Of a DNA stretch of 64,000 nt, positions 26,480 to 37,115 are shown one piece after another. Made by a program: the position numbers and the translations under genes. Positions within the stretch are counted from its first letter, which is position 1; each line of letters begins with the position of its first letter. The stretch comes from Chrysogorgia sp. JL179-B06 (lineage: Eukaryota > Cnidaria > Anthozoa > Scleralcyonacea > Chrysogorgiidae). The notes beneath the pieces were generated by a model. That model had not been told where the DNA came from. It did no database searches and saw only the letters and a list, made by a program, of their open reading frames with translations. The stretch lies in contig JAYKKM010000441.1 of assembly GCA_035772405.1 (NCBI GenBank), positions 413,501-477,500 on the forward strand, written 5' to 3'.

Positions 26480-26720
26480 GACTGGTGACGGTGACACCTC
26501 CAACTAATCCACCAGCACCTCCACCTCCAACATCACCAATCTATTGTATCTGGTTGGAGCACCTTTGTCTGCTTATGCGACCAACGGCAACGATGAGATG
26601 CTCGTTTGTGAGCCGATTAAGATTCCAGTTTGTGAAGAAATTGGATACATGACTATGCCAAATCATATGGGCAATTATCAAATGGAGGCAAACCAGGATA
26701 TATTTGTAAAAAAAATTCTA
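26480..26720 (+). pseudogene. Frizzled CRD N-terminal fragment
   Basis: One frame gives a short hydrophobic, signal-peptide-like stretch (LVGAPLSAYA), then CEPIKIPVCEEIGYMTMPN and a further 20 residues before diverging. The order C-E-P-I-x-I-P-x-C-x-x-I-G-Y-x-x-M-P-N is the opening of the Frizzled/sFRP cysteine-rich domain. Only the first about 40 residues of the domain remain. A Pro/Thr-rich stretch precedes it in another frame, indicating a frameshift. The sequence is homologous to the array at 54827-55967 and to 48994-49170. Confidence 0.6.
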
Positions 26721-26903
26721 TGGTCGCCTTTAATAACAAACAATATTATTGTTTATTATTATACTTATGTGAAATGGATGGTGAAAGCTGATTGGTCAAA
26801 TAATTGTACCACACCTATAAACAAATATAAAAACCCTACCCAACGTTCTACACCCTAAAAGCAATCATACGTGAAAACGTGAACAGGACAGAGAAAGAGT
26901 CGC

Positions 26904-27221
26904 ATGCGTCGTATGAGAAACAAAAAATGCAAGTTGCGGCTCGAGCAGGTAATGACGTACCTGTTGAATAATGCGTATGACCACTGCCAGGTAATACAAG
27001 GTTTACCAGTGCCTATTCTACAAGAACAATGCACCCGCGGAAGTACAACCGCACCAAGATCAACAACAGCCGCGGAGGAACACGACATATTAGATATTGT
27101 GGACATGTTAAACAGCGAACAGCAAGAAAACAATAGTATCGACATTTTGAACATGTTCGACATGAACTTGTTTTTGGAAAACCATATATTTATATATATA
27201 TTCCTATTTACAATTGTCTAA
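26904..27221 (+). CDS. Hypothetical ORF conserved between repeat copies, 105 aa
   Basis: The 105-aa translation is identical to that at 49354-49671, despite scattered silent or flanking changes between the copies. It has a basic start (RRMRNKKCKLR), a middle with Thr/Ala, an acidic helix with several Asp-Ile-x-x-Met units, and a hydrophobic tail. No family is recognised. It is preserved better than other frames of the repeat, which hints at coding. Confidence 0.35.
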   Translation: MRRMRNKKCKLRLEQVMTYLLNNAYDHCQVIQGLPVPILQEQCTRGSTTAPRSTTAAEEHDILDIVDMLNSEQQENNSIDILNMFDMNLFLENHIFIYIFLFTIV

Positions 27222-27739
27222 ACAGTTTTGAAGTTTGAGTTTGCCAAGATGTCTTGTGATTTGCTTGTTGCAAGGCTAAATCATCTAAATCAATTTAAGG
27301 AAGGAATGAGTGAGTGAAGATGAAATGAGGATGTATCTTAAATGACCCAGCTGTGTTCTTTACAAGTGTGGAGTACCAAGATAAGACTGGTGTCACTGAA
27401 GCCATCCAAGCCAAGGTAGAAACTCTGAATTGTATATAATATAAAGATCAGGCAGCAGTAATGTGGAACAACGGACTTACATAGAAACAATGTTGGAATG
27501 CCTTCAAGATATGGACTCCACATTCAAGTCAGGGAACGCTATCACGGATGTAATGCGCTTTTTTCATGGTATTTTTTTTCAATGCTATTTTTTCGTTTAG
27601 CTGTCTGTAAAATTGATTTTTATCTCGTACTAAAATAAGTTTAATATTTTTTATATTTTAATATTTTTTTAGAAGCTGAACAACCAAGGCCCAAAACGTT
27701 GGATCACGTTGACGAGAGCAAGTTGGAGGGTAAATACGT

Positions 27740-27870
27740 ACCTAAAATATGAACAGGTTTTGTGATTGGCTATACGGAACAAAGGTTGTTAGGGTTAGGA
27801 CATTGGTTTCTTTGTGGTTGATTCTATTGTTTCATTGTTTTAATCAACCAATCACAAAACTTGATAGTAT
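27740..27870. repeat. Small inverted repeat
   Basis: GTTTTGTGATTGG near 27754 pairs with CCAATCACAAAAC near 27848, enclosing about 80 bp. It is also present in copy 2 near 50211-50313. It may be a small MITE nested in the repeat. Confidence 0.55.
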
Positions 27871-28679
27871 AGGTAGGTGGCGACCCACCCAAGTTGGATG
27901 ACGATTTGGGTAAATACGACTGTCCAATAAATAAAGTAAAACAAGTGATTCCAGAAACATTTTTTATCTATTCCTGCAAGGTGGATCATAACTGCCAATT
28001 TTCCTCATTTCGATGTCTCATGTCACCATCAAGTTGTATTAAACTTTCTATTGAATCATATTATCCGATTTCTAAAGACAGCCAACCCCCAATAATACCA
28101 ACGCCCAAAAAGATTTGGATGCCCTTTTCTTCTATGTTCAACTGTACCGTTTATCCAAGAGAAGCAAGTACCCTATAATATTGAAAATGAGATAATCTAA
28201 ATCACATCGGAAAATGTGTATTATCTCGAGACAGCAGAAATTCCTCATCGAAAAAAAACATGTTGCCCTTTACCAGGCAAAAGCGAATACCAGTTCGTCA
28301 AAAACAAACCCACGTATAAATTTCGGTCTGGGAATCAGGAACAAAAACCCTCTAGGAGGGGTGGGGGGTTGTGATCACACACGCAATACAATGAAATATT
28401 TACCGTTCCGCCTGCATACATACATACAGGGTATAGAATCATTTAACGAGCGCTATTTAATATATCAGATTCTTCCCCATATTATTTATTCCATGTGCGC
28501 ACGCACGCACACGCTATTATCTAGAACAACTGAAAGCATTGAAAGAAAGTTTGTCACATTTTCTTAATTATATAACTGTGTACTGCCGAGCTACTTAATG
28601 CTACTACAGTAGTGATATTTTGTTAAAACAATGTGGTGTAAAAGGAGGACAAATTATCTAATAAAAATTTAAATAAGCC

Positions 28680-29105
28680 TCTGCGGAGGAGAGCAACAGG
28701 TCTTAAAGTTCGCAGACTCAGTTTCGATACAGGCAAAAGTATATTGTGTTATTCCATTGTCCTTCAGTACCTCGTCGCTGGTGATCCTCCCATCGCCACT
28801 GCAGAAGCAATAACAAGTGAGCATGACGTTGAAGCTATATCGTTCTTCTTAGCCAAATTTATTAGGATGTCCGCTTAGTTTTCCACACCGTCCCACAAAT
28901 TTTGAACTTAGAAATACACAATAGCATGGCTATGATTCTGGCAGTGCTAAAAGCATACAATTCCGAGGAGATGATTTCATTTATTAAACGCACTCATCGT
29001 ACTGTAATCGGAAACGTCTTGGCTGCCGACTACGAGAAATGTAACCCTCATGTTTGTAGTGCCCATGTCCTAAACGCAATAAAGAACAAATCACTAAAAT
29101 TGTGA
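28680..29105 (+). pseudogene. Exon-like ORFs of unknown family
   Basis: Two consecutive protein-like frames are seen: about 28695-28878 (KVRRLSFDTGKSILCY, then a PPIATAEAITSEHDVEA region) and 28902-29105 (67 aa, helical, with Cys-Asn-Pro-His). No family is recognised. The change of frame suggests either an intron or decay. Confidence 0.3.
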
Positions 29106-29116
29106 GTTTTACACAC

Positions 29117-30820
29117 AACTAGAAATACGTGTACGCAACAACCCCTCGATACGAAATGGTCATCTTTCTTGTGTATTCTTGGTCTATCTTCTGTTATTAA
29201 GATAAATATTGTCACCTACTATCCAGACTGGAGCGCATAGATAAAAACTATTGTTTAATCGTCAAATTAAACCCCGTTCTACTCCAAACTCACAACCACA
29301 AGCAGTTTTAGATGATATTCACATTTTATTTTATTTTGAAGGTGTGATAAAATCTGGTGACACTTTCAAATCTAACCATTTTGTTCCTCTTATTTTTAAA
29401 GCAACGGGGGGGGGGAGGAAAGAAAGCAATCACAACTTCCACACAAACCTTCCAAGAAATCTTCCTCTGTAAAGAATACATGTAATTCTAAAATAACCGA
29501 CTCTAAAATTTCATTTTTTTTTTTAACTTTTTCGCTTCTTAGCTTGGGATTCGTTTGAATGCCATATGGAAGAAAGTGTTTTGACTGACAAATAAGTTTG
29601 TCCCTTTGACTTATCTGGTTTACTTGTCTTTTAGGTTAAGTAGAATCTTTATTTCAAAGTCAGGAAGCTATCTCACAAGTGATTTTCAGAAAGGTCCTTT
29701 GGAGGATCTATCACCAGAGGAAGTCAACGAGATCCTGTACTCTGAGGATGACCAAATCATCCCACCAACCACACTGCACAACGCCACAACCAGTCAACCA
29801 CCACACATTTATCCACATTTTGTTGTGCTTAAAACCACAACAAACATCCACCCACATCCACACTACACACTAACACCATCATCACGGCATCCACCACCAG
29901 TACTGTTACCACCACATCCACTACCACAACACTATAGCTATAGGGAGACCGATATAAATGTTGAATTTTAATAACAGGGAAATAAAGGGAAGGTAACCCA
30001 AAGACGCTCGATGAGAGTTAAAGTCGAGTAATCCAGCTCGACGCAATTTACGATTCAGAACACGGCCTAAACCGTGGTAAATCGGCTCGAGCTCAAGCGG
30101 TTGAGAAAAAAAAGTCTGAGGAGTTGCACACTGCGGAAATGCTCTCCAAGCAAACGTAAATGTGTTAAGCGAACGCGCTAAACCCGTGGGTGGGGATAAC
30201 CGTAGTAAGCACGGTTCTAAATTTAGGAAGAAGAATACTTGTTGTTTCCAGTGGTGTGGGTCATTTTAAAGCCAAATGCCCCACACAAGATGTGCCAAGC
30301 CAGAAATCGGGAAACTGGGATTGGAAACCGGCAAATCGACGATGACCTGCAAGAAACTGGGATTGACCATATGACCTGCAAGAATTTTTTAAACCAGCAT
30401 CGTCGAAACGCACAAGAAAAACATAAACGTTTGCTTACTGTACTTTCAGTAAAATTATGAGTATGCCACTGTTATACATGCATGTTGAATATTTATTATG
30501 AAAACCATAACCAACATAATTAACTTTAACGAAATTAATATTATATAATTAATAAATTTAATTATTAATTTCGATAATCAAGAGTTACACAATTGATTTC
30601 TAACCCTGTCTGCAAGACAAGTTAGTGTTGGTAGACTTTCCCACTTGTGTTCTGTTCAGTGCACTACCCACAAATTGCATCAAAAAAATAAGTAGTTTGA
30701 AATCTGTTCAGATTGGCAAATGTATTATTTACTTCTTTTTAAGTAATAACTGAGCACTACACTATTAAATCCTCAAACAGCAAGCGGGTGAAAGGCTGTT
30801 GCGTACACGTATTTCTAGTT
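29117..30820. mobile_element. 1.7-kb segment with 24-bp perfect inverted ends
   Basis: 29117-29140 (AACTAGAAATACGTGTACGC plus AACA) is the exact reverse complement of 30797-30820. Related words occur at 24911-24945, 47332-47366 and (inverted) 35076-35103, so these are termini of a transposon family. No target duplication is evident. Inside is a His/Pro/Thr-rich ORF (29606-29971) and, at 30150-30345, a frame ending in a CCHC-knuckle-like GHFKAKC context, as in retroelement gag proteins. Confidence 0.5.
30150..30345 (+). pseudogene. Gag-type zinc-knuckle fragment
   Basis: A Lys-rich frame leads into Cys-rich sequence and, after a one-base shift, into GVGHFKAKCPTQ. This gives a C-x2-C-x4-H-x4-C knuckle with one frameshift inside. 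It is probably the end of a retroelement gag ORF. Confidence 0.35.
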
Positions 30821-30878
30821 AGTAATAAAATATTAAATTTGTGAACATCGAAGGCTATTTCTTCATGAAGGAATCATT

Positions 30879-31330
30879 ATGTATTTCAAATGTATTAACT
30901 ATAGCTTCACTTCTTTGATTTTCTGTTATGGTGCAACAAAAAAAAATAATGAAGGTCCAAAGCTTGGGCAATTGGTAAACCATGGCTACAAAGGAGAGAG
31001 AAACGCCAAAATGAGGATGTTAATTCCAGAAGACAACACACCGTTTCTCTGTTTATTTGCAATGGAGGATATTATGCCAGGAAATGAGCTATTGTATGAT
31101 TACGGTGAAAAAATTACCCTTGGGAAAACCAGGTACATATACAAAGCAGTAAGATATGCAGAACACATTATGATTTATATGCGAGTTTACAAATATAATA
31201 GGGCTTATGATATCCAAATGCACAAAGAATGTTATCGATTGCAAAAAGCACAATTGAAATGGCAGTTGTCGGAAATGTTTTGGCAGCCGTGGACGAAGGG
31301 AAGGAAAACAAGTTTAATTGGAAATGTACG
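30879..31330 (+). pseudogene. SET-domain fragment joined to recombinase-like fragment
   Basis: Residues about 28-85 of the ORF match the end of a SET domain: a QLVNHG (RLxNH-like) motif, an N-A-K-M-R segment, then LFAMEDIMPGNELLYDYG, as in KMT5A-like lysine methyltransferases. After about 70 bp the sequence becomes a copy of 2289-2410 (DIQMHKE.YRLQ, then a frame change to AAVDEGKENKF). Histone methyltransferase activity is not possible for this truncated piece. The join of SET and recombinase-like sequence at one locus suggests a mobile gene family carrying both. Confidence 0.5.
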
Positions 31331-31379
31331 TTTACCCACTGGGAAAGACGAACTGCCGAATTTGTCCGCGAATCACGCA

Positions 31380-31600
31380 ATGATTGGTCGAAATGTGGCA
31401 GACATCACTTCGGTTCATGGGCTGCGACAAAGCAAACACCGTTGCTGTTCCTATGGATGTCCAAAGTTCAACGAAACGTATCACTGTCACGCAAGGGAAC
31501 TCTATGAAGATGTCAATACAAAATGCCAGAGAAAATGTAGCATTCCCTTTGCGGAAACACTTGTTTGAAATCACTCGCCTACGATTAACAACCAAATGTC
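31380..31600 (+). other. Cys-rich exon-like sequence
   Basis: One frame reads KHRCCSYGCPKFNETYHCHA, with several Cys/His that could bind zinc; another frame over the same bases is also open. No family is recognised. Confidence 0.25.
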
Positions 31601-32155
31601 AGGTAAGGTTACCACGGGACCTTCATGAGAAATGGGAGGTGTTAACAAACACATTCCATGCTCTCCGAGACATCCTACCACGTTTTTGTCAACATGTTTG
31701 TTCACATTACATTATATAAACATTGGACATGAGGTATTTCGGATTTGTTTTCCACGATTGAGCTTTTCCGCCTAAAAAGCGTGTTATAAGAAGCTGTTCT
31801 GTTACATGATCTAATGCATTTTGCATTAGATCTATGGGAAACATGACATTCAGAGAGGCTTGGTTCCACACTGGCCTATCTCTAGCTACTTTTCCCCAGT
31901 GTTAGGTGGGGTAAGGCTGTGAAACAGTGCCTGGCAACTGCCAACTACGATATCATAGGTTTAACTGAGTCAATGTACCAATGGTTTATGTTTGTTGTCC
32001 ATAGATTCGTTTTTAAACCCTAGAATTAAAGTTTTACACCTTGCTGTAAAAGCCACGGTTGAGAAGCCTGGGTCTAGTAATTTCTTATATTCTCTTTTTT
32101 GTATCTATACACAATAAGATTGGAGTTATTTTATTAGATATTTTAACCGTATCGT

Positions 32156-32452
32156 TTGTTCTTTAGCAGCTATTTGGCTGGCATCTTCGAAAGAGAAGTT
32201 CGTATCTGCGCTGGAACAACGAAATTACGCCACACCTTGGTAACACACGCTCTTTCAATGCCAGAGTCTGAGACTTCGCGAGAGTCTTGCATCGTTAATG
32301 CGAGTGCACAAATCAGATCATACTCTAAGGCGGCAAAATTTTTGTATATTGAGTATACGAACACACTTTCTGACAAGATGAATGCACAATGGGAAGAAGA
32401 AACCATGCACAGACAACTTCTCAAAAATAACATTTTTTTTTATCAGGTATGA
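32156..32452 (+). CDS. Hypothetical ORF, possible recombinase-like fragment
   Basis: 98 codons with no ATG needed internally. The sequence has KLRHTLVTHA followed later by SYSKAAKFLYIEYTN, an Arg-His then Tyr order that could be the end of a tyrosine-recombinase-like domain from a DIRS or Crypton element. A GT splice-donor-like site follows NIFFYQ. Very tentative. Confidence 0.3.
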   Translation: MFFSSYLAGIFEREVRICAGTTKLRHTLVTHALSMPESETSRESCIVNASAQIRSYSKAAKFLYIEYTNTLSDKMNAQWEEETMHRQLLKNNIFFYQV

Positions 32453-32499
32453 TATCCGTGCAATTGGATCTCATTACGTTTTTCTGTAGCCGCACTGTT

Positions 32500-32680
32500 A
32501 TCTCCTCGCCAGGCGCAAAGCGCCGGCCGAAGGCGAGGGTGCTAAATATCGACCGGCGTTTAGACCCTTATCACGGGGATGCTTGGGTCTGCAGTAATGG
32601 CAAACTAGAATCGGTTATGCATCAACCGTGAACCGCCGTCCAAATGCGCGGCTTCGGAAAATTTGGCCTGGTAAATAGTG
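32500..32680 (+). repeat. GC-hairpin dispersed repeat, copy C
   Basis: CTCGCCAGGCGC..GCGCCGGCCGAAGGCGAG palindrome, the ATATCGACCGGCGTTTAGAC block and, downstream, GCGGCTTCGGAAAATTTGGC. It has the same order as copy B at 3830-4018. Confidence 0.7.
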
Positions 32681-32779
32681 AAAAACTGTCTTGTGTTTTT
32701 TTATACTTTTGAATTAATATGTACATTATACACTGCTGTCGTGTATGTTGGAGAACTTGGAGTAGACAGACGATACATG

Positions 32780-33160
32780 GATGATTGTCAAGCGCCTTAA
32801 TCCTCAGAAAATTGTTCTGAGTTCTGGACAAGAATCTAACCTGTAACCTTCTGAGACGCTCTAACCACTGACAACCGAGACTCAGATGGAAAGTGAAGGT
32901 TACAATTATGTACTGATTCGATTGATATATACCATATTCACTACAGCAGTGTATATATTCACCGAAGCATTACTCCAAGTAATTAACATATTCATCCAAG
33001 CATTACTGCCGCATAGGCAGTACATATATCAATCGAACCAGTACATCATTGTAACCTCTCTCCATATGAGTCTTGATGGCTCAATGGTTTGAGTCACGAA
33101 CAATCAGGTTACAGGTTCGATTCCTGTTCGGGACTGAATAATTTTTCTCAGATGCTCTCT
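32780..33160. repeat. Inverted pair of tRNA-derived SINEs
   Basis: On the plus strand at 33068-33160, TGGCTCAATGG (33076-33086) fits box A and GGTTCGATTCC (33114-33124) fits box B of a tRNA promoter. On the minus strand a diverged copy has box A-like sequence complementary to 32864-32875 and box B-like sequence complementary to 32832-32841. The intervening 32900-33060 is itself palindromic. No proper acceptor or anticodon stem forms, so these are SINE heads, not tRNA genes. Confidence 0.6.
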
Positions 33161-33199
33161 GATGAATCATCAATAGTGTGAGACATTACTTTAATTTCT

Positions 33200-35150
33200 C
33201 TCTTAGTGATTGATGGTAGAAACAGCAGTAAACTTCCCCAATATTCTGTTCCCGAAAATTTAAAAAAATTGTGCCATTTAGTATGAGGAAGCTAGGTTTG
33301 TCTTGTTGAATACCATTACAGATCTAGTGATAGCGACGAATGCTTGTCACAACCGAAAAAGTCAAGATATTTCCTGCTTCTTTACGCCTGGTAGCGATTC
33401 GAAAGCAGGACTTGCCTACAATTTTCTCCGGTTGCGGAAGGTAATTTTTCAATTGTGAACTGTCACAACAGACCCCTTTTCACTAGGTGAAATCATCTAG
33501 CCTTTACCCAGAGCCGGTAAACATATGTACGTTGTTTTTTGAATGAATCTGGTTCCAACAAGTCAACGGCTTTCAGTCTCGCGGTCAACCCGATAATACA
33601 GTACAATACGTCGAGGAAAAACAAAACACCGTTTTTTTTCCCGCTTTCCTTTGAAAGAAGCGTTCGGAAAACGGCAGAACAGTTACTTGCTATCGTAATG
33701 TCAACAATCCCATCGTCAGCAAGTGTTGGGTGATGACTGACATAGTAAATGCTTTATATGTTACCCACCCGGGTTGCTGAAAGTATTATTAAATGTAATC
33801 AATTCACTCAATAAATCACTATTAATGTTACCGATTCTCTTATTACTCAAACCATAGACACTAGACTCTCTTCTAACACCAGTGTTCCTGCAACTGCCCA
33901 GCAACATCGTGGTTTTCAAATACAAGCCACGAGTATGGTGGCCCATTGCTCTCGTTGTAAATTGAACATTAATCATAAAAAAGAACATTAATAATAAAAA
34001 TAAAAATAAAAAAACGGGAAAAAATGAAATTAAAAAAATTAAATTAAAAATTAAAAATATAATTTAATAAATTTAAATCAAAATGCAACATTTTATTTTC
34101 GATTTAAAATCGAAAATTTTATTTTATTTTTCATTTCAAAATCAAATTCAAAATCAAATGTTGAAAAAAAGCCCAGCGTTCTCATAGACCATGATGCAAC
34201 TCGGTCATTCTAGCATGCAATCTGATTCGAAAACTGCAATCTGCTGCAGAAGATATTAATATACATACTGAGCTGCAGAAAATGATGAAGAAAATGAAAT
34301 TTATCATCGATAGCAATTGACATATCGACAAGGTTGAAAGCAATATTGATATGCCTAAACAAATAACGTTCCTAATGCAGAAATCACTTTTCGCCGCACG
34401 CGCCGCTACGTCAACCACTTATCAGTTTGACGTTCTTACGCCGACACGCCAACCAATTTCGCGAGTACACGCCGAAGATCTCGGCGTCCCGTGCATGGAA
34501 CGCACACCAGTGGCTTTGCCAATTTCATCACGCAGGGCGGAATGAAACATGAACATAATATTTTGAGCCCGCTTACCGGGAATATATGAACAGGCCCTAA
34601 ATCTTTATAATTTTTGAAAAAGAATAATTCACCCCTGGTTCCTATTTAATTTATGTTATAAATTTAGATCGTCAGGAGGAAAGGAATATTAATGACCTCT
34701 TGAAGGAGTATAACGAAGTAAAACGGGAAAAAAGCAACCTGTTGGGAAGTCGACCAAAAATTCGGGGAATGAACCGCTTGTTGTGAGATTTAAGACACTA
34801 CAGTAACTGTGCAAATTATATTTAAACCGATCGCATTGTATAACGCCTACATTTTTCGGTTACTGTGGAGATTGTACTTGTAGAGTACTCATGCATCAAT
34901 TTTCTCGAGTATGCATTTGTTAAAAGAACGAACTATTTTTGTACCCCGAATGTTCCAAGGAGTCCGGTGCCATTGCATTACTCGTACATAAGCCCAGTTC
35001 GATGATAGGGGAAATTAGTTGATTTTCATAGAAGTATAGAATAACAAAATAAAATTGGTCTGCGGCGACAGGCGTGCGAGGGGTTGTTGCGTAACGTATT
35101 TATAGTATTTTCCTTGATTTTCGGGTTACTGTAACGCCACTGAAGCTAAC
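33200..35150. other. AT-rich spacer, no gene recognised
   Basis: Only short ORFs without motifs are present. An A/T-only tract with nested inverted repeats (around TTTTCGATTTAAAATCGAAAA) covers about 33980-34165. A CGAGGGGTTGTTGCGTAACG word at 35077-35096 is an inverted copy of the terminus described for 29117-30820. Confidence 0.5.
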
Positions 35151-35154
35151 GCGA

Positions 35155-35414
35155 ATGAACACCGTTACGAACGACGCACCTCCGGCTGACGTCATTATTG
35201 ACGTAACAACCAGCCAAACAGAACTACTTAAAAAAGCAAAAGTGCTATTTAAGCTGCAAAAGCCAAACAAGCTTTATACATTCAGACCTGGCGCTAAATG
35301 GACAGCTACTCCCGATACCGAACGCACGATTACTGAACTGGTAGAGTTATCAAAAAGAAAAATATTTGGTGTACTGCAGGAGGAAAATTCCATGGGACAA
35401 ATGCGGGTAATACA
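35155..35414 (+). other. Exon-like ORF of unknown family
   Basis: ATG-started frame of about 86 codons with a Thr/Asp-rich start and a helical, Lys-rich middle (KKAKVLFKLQKPNKLY). It is followed at GGACAAATGCGG by a GTAATA splice-donor-like site, after which the frame becomes hydrophobic and non-coding in character. No known domain. Confidence 0.3.
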
Positions 35415-35564
35415 AATCATTGTACAATTTCGCTGGTTATATATAAATGTGTTTGCAATACTTTTTCGTATTGTAGTCCAGTATTAAAGCAAGTCAGCAT
35501 GTGGACCGGAATCCCCAGAGCTTGTTTAACAACAACGATTCGCCGGAAGTGGATCCTGATCCTC

Positions 35565-35599
<35 letters not shown>

Positions 35600-35600
35600 C
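35565..35600. repeat. AAT microsatellite
   Basis: A run of AAT/TAA trinucleotides. A TA run follows at about 35789-35816. Confidence 0.9.
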
Positions 35601-35783
35601 AATAATTTCCTTTATAACAATAATGTCAAAATATTTTACATTCAAGGTACTGATGATAAAATTTGTTCAATATACTGTAGAATAGTTATTATTTCTTAAA
35701 ATTTGCTGTCCGTATATTCAAACTATATTATGATAATTATTTACAATAAATTAATATAAAAATAATAATAATTAAAACTAAAG

Positions 35784-35818
<35 letters not shown>

Positions 35819-35849
35819 ATTATCTAACTAACTAATAATAATAATTAAC

Positions 35850-36330
35850 AAATCTAATGAATTCTTGCCATCACGGTCTCTATATCTAAGTCTGTCTTTA
35901 ATGTTGCATTGTACTCTTCCAATTGTTTTCGAGCCTCTTAAACACAACAAGGCAGATCTAAGGATGGAGAATGATATCTTTGCTCTTATTCACAATATTG
36001 TGTGTGAGTATATATCTCCTTTCTTGTCTGCTATCAATTCAGCAAGTCTGCTGTGATATCATATCGTAAGCATTCATCTCCCATTCCTCCTGTTGTAGTG
36101 AAAACGAGTGGTGTGAACGTTCCTTGCTCGATTTCTGTCACTCTTTTGCCATACATACGTTTCTTCTCGTTTTCGTGCTTTCTGGAAATTTGTTTGGGAG
36201 TGAGATCTTCATAAGATTCTGCGTTTTGGTGACAAACCCGGACATCAAAAAAGGCAGATCTTTGTCTTTCCCAAAAGCCCCTTGCATGAATATCTAGCCA
36301 GATAAAAAAACAGATTTAAAAGTTATATTA
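35850..36330 (-). pseudogene. Retroelement protein C-terminal remnant
   Basis: Minus-strand frames, with shifts, give a T-T-G-G-M-G-like segment, then [15 protein letters not shown] and a final RAKISFSILRSALLCLRGS. That last pattern is a common C-terminal block of multi-copy reverse-transcriptase-type proteins in invertebrate genomes, as I recall it. Stops and frame changes show decay. Confidence 0.4.
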
Positions 36331-36401
36331 AGTGAAGACCATCGTTTGATTCATGTGTTTGAAAAAGCCTACAAACTAATAATAAAAGAAACGAAGAAAA
36401 A

Positions 36402-36650
36402 ATGAGTGGAATTAATAAAGTACAATTAGTTGATCCTAATAAATTAAATGAAATCTTAGAATTAATAAAAAAAGAACATGTTAATAAAAATTTATTACAA
36501 GGAATTAAAAACAAAGACGAATATCAATTTTTAGAAAGTAAAGATAAAATGGAGCAAGAATTAAAAAATAAGAATAATAATCAAACTGAAGAAAATATAG
36601 TGTCTTTTTTAAAAAGAAAAGAAAAAAGAAAAAGAAAAGCTGAAGCATGA
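36402..36650 (+). CDS. Small Lys/Asn-rich ORF, 82 aa
   Basis: ATG-started, helical and highly charged (ends KRKEKRKRKAEA). It overlaps the next ORF by the ATGA at 36647-36650, as genes in compact viral clusters do. No family is recognised. Its basic tail could bind DNA or act as a nuclear signal. Confidence 0.5.
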   Translation: MSGINKVQLVDPNKLNEILELIKKEHVNKNLLQGIKNKDEYQFLESKDKMEQELKNKNNNQTEENIVSFLKRKEKRKRKAEA

Positions 36651-37111
36651 AGAATGATCAACAACAAGAACCACCGGAAGAAGCGAAAGCGGGGAAAACT
36701 ACATATGGTAACATAAGTGAAGATCTTATTAAAGAATTCTTAAAGAAAAAAAATATTAAAACAATAAGGAATATAATATAACTATGAAGTTAATTACGAT
36801 GATATGATGTATGATTTAACACACAACGTATCGAAAATTCAAAATTATAATTTGACAGCTAAACAACATTCTAAAGTTTTAAAAGAGTTCAAAAAAATGA
36901 AAATGCCTGTTGCTTATATTAGAAATCAAAAACTTAACAATATAAAACAACAATATAAAACAATATAAAACAAACGGAAGCGATGATGACCGCGATTACG
37001 ACGCATTATCTTTTCCGATTACTCAACAACCACAATCACCTACATGTAGTTTTAGATCGCCACTTTCTAAATCGGAGTTCGATACTTTTTTAACCCATAG
37101 AGATAAAAGAA
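36647..37111 (+). pseudogene. Frameshifted gene upstream of protease
   Basis: The frame opens with ATG at 36647, stops after 44 codons, and protein-like sequence resumes in two other frames up to 37111 (Tyr/Asp-rich, a LTAKQHSKVLKEFKKMKM helix, then a Pro/Ser-rich end RDKRRK). The end overlaps the protease ATG region by an AATGA junction. At least two frameshifts are needed. No family is recognised. Confidence 0.45.
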
Positions 37112-37115
37112 GAAA

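Larger units (their letters stand above)
24193..28643 (+). repeat. 4.45-kb dispersed repeat, copy 1
   Basis: From TGTACCTGGACATCATTTTC to CAATGTGGTGTAAAA this matches 46621-51132 in the same orientation with few differences (small indels, a microsatellite length change, one frameshift). The flanks are unrelated. It contains a zinc-finger-like exon, a Frizzled-CRD fragment and several short ORFs. No terminal inverted repeats or target duplications were seen, so it could be a large non-autonomous transposon or a segmental duplication. Confidence 0.85.

Noticed and set aside
26855..27163. Cys-rich minus-strand ORF of 102 aa
   Set aside because: Also conserved between repeat copies, but it lies antisense to the 26904-27221 ORF; conservation may simply reflect recent duplication. 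The sense ORF has the more protein-like composition.
33068..33150. Possible tRNA gene
   Set aside because: Boxes A and B are present but acceptor and anticodon stems do not form; a SINE head is more likely.
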